A stretch of DNA of 54,551 nt from Prototheca cutis (lineage: Eukaryota; Chlorophyta; Trebouxiophyceae; Chlorellales; Chlorellaceae): contig BCIH01000003.1 in NCBI GenBank assembly GCA_002897115.2, positions 1,696,328 through 1,750,878 of the forward strand, in the 5' to 3' direction. A model generated the notes under the pieces. The model had not been told where the DNA came from. It searched no databases and saw only the letters and a list, made by a program, of their open reading frames with translations. Of the stretch, positions 45,958 through 54,551 are shown in pieces. The position numbers and the translations under genes were made by a program. Each line of letters starts with the position of its first letter. The first letter of the stretch is position 1.

Positions 45958-46824
45958 TGCGGTGAAATGGCAGCCCAGCAACGTCCGGACGGTGTGGCGC
46001 CGCCCCGCCCACTGGACCCTCACGCCATGCCGATGCTAACACGCGCGTGTGGACTAGATCAAATGCATGATGGGCCAATGCAGCATCGTTTGCCCATTTT
46101 GAGCACGCGGCATCCAGTCCGGATGCAAGTGTGCGGGAAAATCTGTGGGTGTCCAGGCGAGCGGCCGCGATCCCCAAGGATGTGATCCAGAACCGACTAA
46201 GCAAAGATTCGGAGGGTTTTGGGTGGGTCGCGGGGCCTCCAGCCAGATTCCTCATGCCCGGCGTTCAAACGTGGAATATGCCATTGTCAACAGTGCATGC
46301 GAACATCGCGATTGGAAGCCGGGGCAGCCCTTCCAGCGGCTCCCGCTCAACTTGCCGAGGGGTTCATGTCCTAGACCTGGTCGCCCAGTAGCGGGTTTGC
46401 ATACCCGTGGGATGGGCAGGACCCCAGGAGAGGTATCCAGGCTGTGCATGCTCGTCGGGTCCTCACAAAACTCGGCACATTGGAGTCGAACCACCTGGTC
46501 GGTCCCATTCCGCTGCTTGGGAACCCGCACCACTGCTGCGCATCCCAGGCAAGCAGCGGGGGGGAGCCTCACCTCTTGCGATTCTCGAAATCACGGGCTG
46601 TGTTGCTTGTTCCGGGCTGTGCCGGGAGTCTTGGAGCCGTGGGGTCCAGGCATTGTTGGGTGCTGGCTGTTTATTGTTGTTGTTGTCACCCAGCAGGCCA
46701 GTCGGACCAGGGAGAAGGCACTTGCGTCGTCATATTTGCGAGGAGCCCACACGCGTGTAACAGTTTGTGCACTGTCTTCTTCATAACGTGCAGCAGGCCT
46801 GCTGTCGTTCGCAGCCCCACCGCG
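45958..46824. promoter_or_regulatory. Divergent spacer between the RPAP3-like and 5'-nucleotidase genes
   Basis: About 0.87 kb containing both promoters. The frame of the nucleotidase remains open upstream to 46444, but the extra peptide has no family resemblance and the base composition is lower in GC, so I treat it as leader. Confidence 0.45.
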
Positions 46825-48936
46825 ATGCAGACGGGCGCCGATTCTTCGTGGACGCGACCCCGGGGTCAATGGTCGCTGGGCGTGGACTCTCCCACGCGCG
46901 GCATCATGGGCACCGTGTTCCCCCCTCCCCCCCCGCTGGCTTCCGAGCAGCTTCCCATGTGGACCGCATCACCCGCACCAGGTCAAGCAGCACTAGCCCC
47001 GGCAGCCATCCCGCTGTCCCGCCGGGTCTACTGCAACCGCGGTCTCAACCTCGCGCACATCCGAGCGGTGGGCTTTGACATGGACTACACGCTCGCGCAA
47101 TATAAACCTGAGGCCTTTGAAGTGCTGGCGCACGACGAAACGGTGCGCAAGCTGGTCACGGCGCTGGAGTACCCCGAGCTGCTGTACGATTTGGAGTTTG
47201 ACTGGCGGTACATGACTCGGGGCTTGGTCATCGACAAGGCGCGGGGCAACGTGCTCAAGATTGACAGGCACAAGTACGTCAAGCTCGCGTACCATGGGTT
47301 CAGGGAGCTCAGCCGCGAGGAACGGATGGCGACGTACAATGGCGCTCCGCTCGTGCAAGAGTACGACGAGCCCGGTTTCGCGCTGATCGACACCCTCTTC
47401 TCCCTGGCGGAGGCGCACCTGTTCATGCAGCTTGTGGAACTCAGCGATGCCGGCGCCCCGCTGCCCCCGGGCAAGACCTATGCGGACATGTACCGTGACG
47501 TTCGCGGAGCGGTGGACCTGGCGCACCGCGACGGCTCCATCAAACGCCAGGTGGCAGCCAACCCGGGGCATTACATCCACCGCGACCCCGGGCTGGTCCC
47601 GCTGCTGGGCACCCTGCGCCAGGCAGGGAAAAAGGTGTTCCTGGCCACGAACTCCCTGTGGGACTACACGCACGTCGTTATGAACTGGCTGCTGGAGGGC
47701 CGTGCGGGGACCGAAAAGAACGCCGACTGGCTCCGCCACTTTGACGTTGTGCTGACAGGGTGCGGCAAGCCACGGTTTTTCTCAGAGCGCCGGGACCTGT
47801 TTGAAGTGCATCCGCCCTCGGGCATGCTCTGGAACACTGAGGGCGGCAGTCCCATGGTCCCGCTGGGCGAGGCCGACATCCCCTCGCCCGGTCTCGAGTC
47901 CTCCGCGCCTCGAGTCCCGTCGATGGCCAAATTCATTCCTGGTGATGGGGATGGTGCTCCAACCAGTGACAGCAACAGCAGCGAGGATGGTCCCGGGAAA
48001 GATGGCGCCACCACCGCCGGCGACACAGCTCTGCTGCCGGGCCCCACCACCCCTGCGTCGCCCAACAACTCCACAAGAGTGTTCCAGGGCGGGAGTTATG
48101 TGGACCTGCACAAGATGCTGGGCGTGGGCGCTGGCAGCGAAGTGCTGTACGTCGGCGACCACATCTTTGGGGACGTGCTGCGAAGCAAAAAGGCGCTGGG
48201 CTGGCGCACCGCCCTCGTCATCCCAGAGCTGGAAAGCGAGCTCGAGAGCCTCGTCGCCCGCAAGGTTTGCCTGTTTGGCGGGGCGCAGGAAGCTGCCGGG
48301 AAGCTGGGTATGTTATTTTTAACCAAACCCAAACAAACAAACAGGGTCTCCCTCAAACCCAACAGGATGAGCTGGTCAGCCTGAAGCAGCTTCGGGCTGA
48401 GCGGGATGCCCTCGACGACCAAGTCCAGGTACGTCTGTTTGTGGATTGCGCAGACATGTGCGTGTGCTGCCCACGGCCTCGGCAATATATGACCGAGACC
48501 AGTCATCGTCACACTCACAACGGAATCCTCCTGCAGCGCCTGGAGTGGCGGAGGATGCAGTGTAGGACGGCTGCGGCGGTTGGTGGGCCCGATGGGGCGG
48601 CGGTGGCTGCCGAGGACGAGCTCTTGCAGCAGCTTCAAACCATGGTGGGTACTTGTTTGGAGGGGAGATTTGCAGGGTAATATGGATAGTTTTTTTTTTA
48701 ATGGAAAGCGACTTGTATGCGCTCTGCGGAAGCGGGACGATGTGCGGAAATGGCCCCATCCCCTCAACACACAACACACGCGTCAGCCTGACCTTGTCCC
48801 CGTCCGAACCACTGCACAGAGCCGGGAGCTCAAGGCAGAGCATGGTCGGCGGCTGGCCCAGCATCACGCTGAATTCCATCCCGTCTGGGGCCAGGTCCTC
48901 AAGACGGGCTACCAAAACTCGCGCTACGCACACCAG

Positions 48937-48967
<31 letters not shown>

Positions 48968-49214
48968 GTCCACATTTGGGGGTGACATGATATGCCGTGG
49001 ACAAAGGAAAATCTGTGCATACCAGCTGTTGACTGACACATGCACGACCCCACTGGGCACTGACTCATTTCTCAAAAAAAAAAACCCTTGCCAGATTGAG
49101 CGGTTTGCGTGCCTGTACACGAGCCACGTGGCAAACTTTCTTTTCTACTCACCAAACAAGAGCTATAAGGCGCGGCCCGACACAATGTGTCACGAGGATG
49201 ACCTCGGGGCTTGA
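46825..49214 (+). CDS. Cytosolic purine 5'-nucleotidase family protein (HAD superfamily)
   Basis: Dephosphorylates purine nucleotides such as IMP and GMP in characterised members. Exons 46825-48264, 48366-48428, 48537-48644, 48820-48936 and 49095-49214 give 615 residues. HAD motif I is GFDMDYTLAQY (Asp85 nucleophile, Asp87), motif II FLATNS, motif III Lys in GKPRFF, and motif IV YVGDHIFGDVL. The cap region YDLEFDWRYMTRGLVIDKAR and the C-terminal pattern ERFACLYTSHVANFLFY ending in a CHEDD element are also those of the NT5C2/NT5DC family. A Ser/Gly/Thr-rich insert of about 75 residues lies between motifs III and IV. The donor at 48265 is chosen over later ones because only it keeps a continuous helix (SLVARKDELVSLKQLRAER). 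Confidence 0.9.
48937..48968 (+). repeat. (GT)7 then G18 starting at a 5' splice site
   Basis: The donor dinucleotide of intron 4 of the 5'-nucleotidase gene is itself the first unit of the GT repeat, which passes directly into 18 G. Confidence 0.9.
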
Positions 49215-49687
49215 GGCTGTGCATTGTAGTAGTACTGCAGGCCACAGCGAAATGCGGCAGGGCACTGGCATGGTAGGGTACTGCTTGGCAATGGAGCGGG
49301 CGATCTGCGCTGCCCATGTGCCTGCTCGTTTTTTCCAGGGACCCCCCAAGCAAGTGCAAGGGCCTGCCTGCTGCCAGGCAATTTTCAAACTGTAAATGAT
49401 GAGTACATGACGTTTTATCCTAGTACCAGTGGGGAGATTATCATGAATCGCTAGACGAGTGTCTTTGGAGCAAGAAAAACAGGTGCCATCCGTCCAGCCG
49501 CTGAGCAGCCGATTACGCAATTCCGGAGCTCCAGATTCGCATTCCCCGTGTCCCCAGGGCCCCACGCGCAGGCAGGCGCGCACCAGCGCATTTTGAATTA
49601 CCACGCCAGTACGGGAGCGAGAGGCATTGCGAGGCCTGAGCTTTGGCTTGGATCGCCGCCCGCTGCAGTTTTCCCGGCCGGCCCGAG
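49215..49687. other. Intergenic region upstream of cycloartenol synthase
   Basis: 473 bases between two plus-strand genes. TGTAA, a polyadenylation signal in some green algae, occurs at 49391-49395, about 180 nt after the nucleotidase stop. No frame is supported. Confidence 0.45.
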
Positions 49688-50330
49688 ATGTGGAAGTTCA
49701 AGCCGGCGACCGACCTGGACGGGTGGGGCAAGAGCCACCCCCTGCTACGTTCCCTGAATGATCACACCGGGCGCCAAGTCTGGGTTTTCGACAAGAATGC
49801 TGGGACTCCAGAGGAGCGAGCTGCGGTGGAGCGGGCGCGCGAGAAGTATGCGCAGAACCGGCTTCAGCAGCAGCACAGCTCCGATGAGCTCCTGAGGTGG
49901 GCCGGGTTGCTGGGTGGGTGATTGATCGGGGAGAATTGCCCCACTGAAGGATGGTTTAGTACTCCAAAGATAATGCTGCGGTGCATTCCATCCTTTATGC
50001 ATAAGCAAGCAAACAACGTGCTTGTAGAGCTCGCCAAAACCCTGCATCCCACCCCCCAACGCCCTTTGGTCTGTGCGCAGGCTGCAGACGGCGGCAAAGC
50101 GCGTGGACGGTCCCTTTGCTGTGGACACGTCGCGGATTGATCCCGGCATGCCTGTGGATAGCGAGGTGCTCAGTGCATCGCTGAAGAATGCCATCTCCTT
50201 TTACGAGTCGCTGCAGTGTGAGGATGGGCACTGGCCCGGAGACTATGGCGGGCCCATGTTCCTCATGCCGGGCATGCTGATTGGGCTCTACGTCACGGGC
50301 CAACTGGATGCCATTCTCAGGTGGGAGTGT

Positions 50331-50373
<43 letters not shown>

Positions 50374-53300
50374 CGCGCGCGCGCGCTGATGCAAATGCAT
50401 CTGTAGCGTTTGGGACTGGCCGGTGCCGCTGGGCTGTCTGTGCTTGTGTATGGGAGTTGCCACCAGATGCAATCCCGGTTGTTCCAGTGGCCAAAGCTGC
50501 CCACAGCGTCCCCAACGCTCGCTGCCTCGATGCCCCACCCACACGCACAGCCCCGAGCATCAAAAGGAAATGGTCCGCTACCTCCGAAACCACGCCAACG
50601 AAGACGGAGGGTTCGGGCTGCACATTGAGAGCGAGTCCACCATGTTTGGCACTGTGTTCTCCTACGTCTCGCTCCGGCTCCTGGGAGTGCCTGCCGATGA
50701 CCCTGATGCCTCTGCTGCACGCAACTGGGTGAGAAGTTGGCGGGGCAAGAAGTTTCTTTTCTTTCTTTCTTTTTTGGAGGTTATCTTAGACTGCCAGAAG
50801 ACACTGACAGCTTTTCTTCTTGGACCGGCCAAAGGAAGTTTTGTGTTTGTCTCCCCAAGGTTGCATCCATCGACCAACAACACCTTTCCTGCAACACCCC
50901 ACTGGTCATCTCCTAGGGATGTGAACACATGAAATTACCCGCTCCCTCTCAACAACAAACCGCTTCCCTGATTCGCAGATTCAAAGTCACGGTGGCGCGC
51001 AGTGGACGACGTCGTGGGGCAAGTTTTGGCTGGCAGTGCTGGGTGTCTATGCGTGGGAAGGCATGAACCCCATGCCCCCAGAAATGTGGCTGCTGCCCTA
51101 CTCTGCCTGGACAGGCATCGGCTGGCTGCACCCCGGCCGGTTCTGGTGCCACTGCCGCATGGTATGTGTCATGATGGTGACGATGCCTGTTTCTTTCTAG
51201 TGGGTTGATTTCATTGGGAGTTTTCATTCCGTTGCTCCCTTGATGCCATGGCAGAATTTCCGATAGCCGTTCTGGTTCCACCCCTCAATCAATCAATTGC
51301 CCCGCACTTGGGCAGGTGTACCTGCCCATGAGTTACATGTATGGGCTCAAGTCGACGGGCAAACTGACCCCGCTGGTCATGGACTTGCGGCAGGAGCTGT
51401 ACACCCAGGACTATGGCACGGTCGACTGGAACGCGGCGCGCAACCAAGTGGCCCCCGAAGACATGTACTACCCGCACCCGCTCATCCAAGACGCCCTGTG
51501 GTGGTCCCTGTACCAAGTAGAGCGTGCGTTGGTCGGCTGCGGGAGAGGGGAGAACTGGCCAATTCTTGGGTGTGAGCTTTGGCTGGTGTTGGAGGGGTTG
51601 CCAAGGATAGATACCCCTAATCACGTCAGCCCGACTTCCTCTTCCCTCTTTTTGTACAACACCTATCCATCTCCTGCAACACGCCTGTTCCACCGCCGCA
51701 GCGCTGCTGGTGGGCTCGAGGCTGCGCAAGCGTGCGTTGGCAGAGTGCATGAAGCACATTCACTACGAGGTCAGGAGCTGGCTGGGATGTTTGACCGGTC
51801 AATCCGTTGTCGCCAGCAACACACACTCCCATGCTGACTGTCGTCCAGTCGATGCCGCCCCTGACAATGTGCCATTTTCCCTTACTAATGCTTCCCTTTC
51901 TTCCCACACAACCTACGACCATTCCTGTTCCAGGATGAAAACACGCGGTATGTGGATATTGGTCCCGTGAACAAGGTTCTCAACATGCTGTGCTGTTGGT
52001 TCGAGGACCCCGATTCCCAGGCCTTCAAGCTCCACCTCCCGCGGCTCTACGACTACCTGTGGGTGGCCGAGGATGGGATGAAGATGCAGGGCTACAATGG
52101 CAGCCAGCTCTGGGACACGTCCTTTGCGGTCCAAGCCATCGCGGCCACGGGGCTGGCCGGCTTTGCGGCACGGCCACTGCGCCGGGCGGGGGCGTATGTC
52201 GAGGCCAGCCAGGTTGTAGAAGAAGCGCAGCAGCCCTTGGCAGAGTACTACCGCCACATCAGCAAGGGAGCCTGGCCATTCTCATCCCGCGACCACGGCT
52301 GGCCAATATCCGACTGCAGGTCCGCTGCTGATGTGGTGGGGGGATTTTTGGGAGATTTCCCCCCCCTTTTTTTGGTTTGCCCACAGCAACTCCCAACCAC
52401 TGCATGCACATCTCCATCCATCTGTTCACAACAGTGCGGAGGGCCTCAAGGCGGCGCTGGTGTTGGCAGAACTGGGCGACACCGTGGGTGCTCCGACCAT
52501 CTCTGCAGACCGGTTGTTTGACTGCGTCAACGTGCTTCTTTCTTACCAAAATTCATCGGGGGGCTGGGCGACGTATGAGAACCAGCGTTCTTTCGGCGCC
52601 CTGGAGCTGATCAATCCATCGGAGACGTTTGGCGACATCGTGGTGGACTACGACCACATCGAGTGCTCCTCCGCCTGCATCACCGCACTGACGGCATTTG
52701 ACCAGCGATACCCGGAGCACCGCCGCCATGAGATCCAGGCCTCCATCGATAGGGGCATCAAGTACATCAAGAGGTAAAAGCATTGCTGGGTGCTGTTGAG
52801 TGCAGTTGGTGTGAGCCGAGTTTTTTTGGGGGGGGGGTCCTGAGGACGCAAACCCACAGGAGCCAGCATCAAACTCAGCTCGCAAGACAATCCCCTCTCC
52901 CTCAAACTCCCAGCCACAAATTCCCATGCTGACTGCAGGGTCCAGAGGGGTGACGGCTCGTGGTATGGCAACTGGGCGGTGTGCTTCACGTATGCCTCCT
53001 GGTTTGGCACGACCGCCCTGGCGGCGGTGGGCGAGAGTGTCCACAACTCGGAGCCCCAGCGCAGGGCCTGTGCGTTCCTGCTTTCCAAGCAGCGCGCCGA
53101 CGGCGGGTGGGCCGAGAGCTACCTCTCCTCCAAGACCAAGGTCTGTGGGTTTCACACAAGTGCTGTTAAGAAGCGATGCGATGGGGCTGAATTAAACGAA
53201 AGAATGGCTCAACCATGTCCTGACAACTCTCTGGCATGACACACATTCCTACTGCAGGACTACTCGCAACTCGACGGTGAACACAGCCATGTGGTCAACA

Positions 53301-53622
53301 CCGGCTGGGCCCTGCTTTCGCTGATCGCGGCAAAGTATCACGAGGTGGATGCTGCACCCATTCACCGTGCGGCAGCCTGCCTCATCACGGCCCAGGTAAG
53401 GGTGGTGTTGCATGTGGAGATTAGTTGTAACCCCAGCACCACATACACACAGTCTTTCTCTCCTTGCATAACACACACATGCAGGAAGAAAGCGGGGACT
53501 GGCCACAGCAGACCATCTCTGGAGTCTTCAACCGCAACTGCATGATCACGTACGCCAACTACCGAAACATTTTCCCAATCTGGGCACTCGGAGAGTACAA
53601 GACCAAGGTCCTGACATGTTAG
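49688..53622 (+). CDS. CAS1: Cycloartenol synthase (oxidosqualene cyclase)
   Basis: Cyclises 2,3-oxidosqualene to cycloartenol, the first step of phytosterol synthesis in the ER. Eleven exons join in frame to 762 residues: 49688-49896, 50081-50320, 50551-50728, 50979-51161, 51316-51523, 51702-51769, 51934-52319, 52435-52773, 52939-53140, 53258-53395 and 53485-53622. The N terminus ([20 protein letters not shown]) and blocks such as [16 protein letters not shown] and [18 protein letters not shown] are family hallmarks, as are the QW-type repeats ([18 protein letters not shown]) and the end ([12 protein letters not shown]). The catalytic acid is Asp489 in [13 protein letters not shown]; the motif is DCSAE where most cyclases have DCTAE. 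Ile487, His483 and Tyr416 occupy the places of Arabidopsis CAS1 Ile481, His477 and Tyr410, at the same spacing. Those residues favour cycloartenol over lanosterol. TGTAA follows the stop by about 80 nt. Confidence 0.97.
50336..50386. repeat. (TG)15 followed by (GC)11
   Basis: Alternating purine-pyrimidine tract starting 15 nt after the donor of intron 2 of the cycloartenol synthase gene. Both parts are sequences known to favour Z-DNA. Confidence 0.95.
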
Positions 53623-53994
53623 AGGGCGGGACGATTGAATTCTGTGAGTGCAGCAAAGACAACTCTAGCGTTTCTTTTTGTTTCGATTGACAGACCCTAG
53701 TGTGTAAAAGTCAGCAAGGGGGAGCTTTTGGGGCTGGGTCTCGCGGATCTGGGGAAATTTTGCAGAGACCAAGGGCAGTCGGCGGTCAAAGAAAGGGTTT
53801 GCACAAGCTGGGTGGCCGGATGAGAGGAGTGTGTTTAAACAAGGAACAGGGGAAACACCTGCTCGTGGATAACAATGCAGGGGCTGAATGACAAGCACCG
53901 TGATGCTGGTGGGCGTCATGTCACGATGGAAAAGGGGTTGTCTATGGCCAGGGACACGTTCGACTCCTCTGTCCCACAAAAGATGGAGAATATA
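53623..53994. other. Convergent intergenic region
   Basis: About 370 bases between the stop codons of cycloartenol synthase (+) and the right-edge gene (-). It should hold both 3' UTRs, including TGTAA at 53703-53707. No frame is supported. Confidence 0.5.
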
Positions 53995-54551
53995 CTACAT
54001 ACCCACGAGACCTCGCCATGGCTGCTGCTGCGGCGGTGCCTGCAGAAACTGTTCGAGCACCGTACTTTCTTCGACCGGGCACACGTCAGCCATCAGACTG
54101 GCCAGGCCTTCCCACAGGCTCGCGCCCAGGCGCCGGACGCTGTCCAACGGGATCCAGTCATCCAGGCGCTCATCCTCGGGGTCCATCAGGCCACGCTCCT
54201 CGCCGGCCCGCTGAAGCAGATCCACAAAGCTCTGCAACGACGTCTCCTGATGTGTCTGTGTGATGGTGGTGAATTTGGTTGCTAAAGATGGGAGTCGGAA
54301 TCCCAGATGCAGTGCTCTACTATCACACAGGGTCCCAAATCCATGCATGCAGCTTTCATCCAGCTCCCAAGGAATTGGGGCATCCCCAAAACATGCTGAA
54401 CCAGCCAACGACTGTTCTTACCTGGAGCTTGAGGAGGGAATGGAGGGCTTCTACGGCCTGCATGCTGACATACTGCTGCGTGCCATACCGCCAAAACCGG
54501 CGGCGCTCGGAGCTGGCCTCCAGTGTGAGCGCCGCCAACCTGTGGTCCAGG
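53995..54551 (-). CDS. Unknown protein, C-terminal two exons (runs off the right edge)
   Basis: I do not recognise this protein. Minus-strand exons 54551-54422 (partial) and 54255-53995 join in frame (donor GTAAGA, acceptor CACACAG) and end at a TAG. The visible 130 residues are helical: [33 protein letters not shown], then [15 protein letters not shown], an acidic loop ([13 protein letters not shown]), [17 protein letters not shown], and a Gln/Pro tail. The pattern suggests the end of an alpha-solenoid or vesicle-tether type protein, but that is only an impression. Confidence 0.65.

Noticed and set aside
46444..46824. In-frame upstream extension of the 5'-nucleotidase
   Set aside because: The added 127 residues have no family similarity and lower GC; no ATG in good context precedes the chosen start.

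Overview
The window is nuclear DNA of a photosynthetic eukaryote, most probably a green alga (Chlorophyta). Genes are split by many short GT-AG introns, often with GTGCGT or GTGAGT donors. Coding exons are GC-rich, and introns and intergenic DNA carry long TG, G and CATG simple repeats. A cycloartenol-type oxidosqualene cyclase, a cinnamyl-alcohol-dehydrogenase-type enzyme and a starch-binding CBM20 protein fit the green lineage. I see no transposon, CRISPR array or bacterial-type operon. Exon models were built by hand from splice sites plus reading-frame continuity; the full models below close in frame.

Layout, left to right: an unrecognised partial gene (-, left edge); a CAD-type alcohol dehydrog. 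(-, 1183-3110); a CBM20 protein (+, 4842-6107); a CDC6 replication licensing ATPase (-, 6993-10460) divergent from a UFD2-type U-box E4 ubiquitin ligase (+, 10996-16336); mitochondrial-type ribosomal protein uL14 (+, 16811-17542); an 81-residue one-helix protein (+, 17744-17989); the C-terminal part of a CFAP97-like protein (-, from 18209); a 67-residue basic protein (+, 19769-19972); a 1748-residue coiled-coil protein (+, 21337-28272); a FAR-17a/AIG1-like membrane protein (+, 29173-31070); a two-RRM protein (+, 31719-33204); dCMP deaminase (+, 34959-36415); an LTA4-hydrolase-type M1 aminopeptidase (-, 36676-40569); a tRNA gene (-, 41260-41346); an organelle-type tyrosyl-tRNA synthetase (+, 41739-44185); an RPAP3-like TPR protein (-, 44420-45957); a cytosolic-type 5'-nucleotidase (+, 46825-49214); cycloartenol synthase (+, 49688-53622); and a partial unknown gene (-, right edge).

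The stand-out feature is the tRNA gene. It is circularly permuted: the 3' half of tRNA-Asn(GUU) lies upstream of the 5' half, with a 14-nt linker between them. Rejoined, it gives a complete cloverleaf with fully paired acceptor, anticodon and T stems. The leader carries a complement of the anticodon loop, and an oligo-T terminator follows the 5' half.

The genes are mostly unrelated housekeeping functions. Weak themes are the cell cycle and nucleotide supply (CDC6, dCMP deaminase, 5'-nucleotidase), organelle translation (uL14, TyrRS), and possible cilium or dynein-assembly functions (CFAP97-like, RPAP3-like, the long coiled-coil protein). Two E2F-type sites in inverted orientation lie in the CDC6/UFD2 divergent promoter. 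The assembly has one 20-N gap (33611-33630) and six single ambiguous bases.
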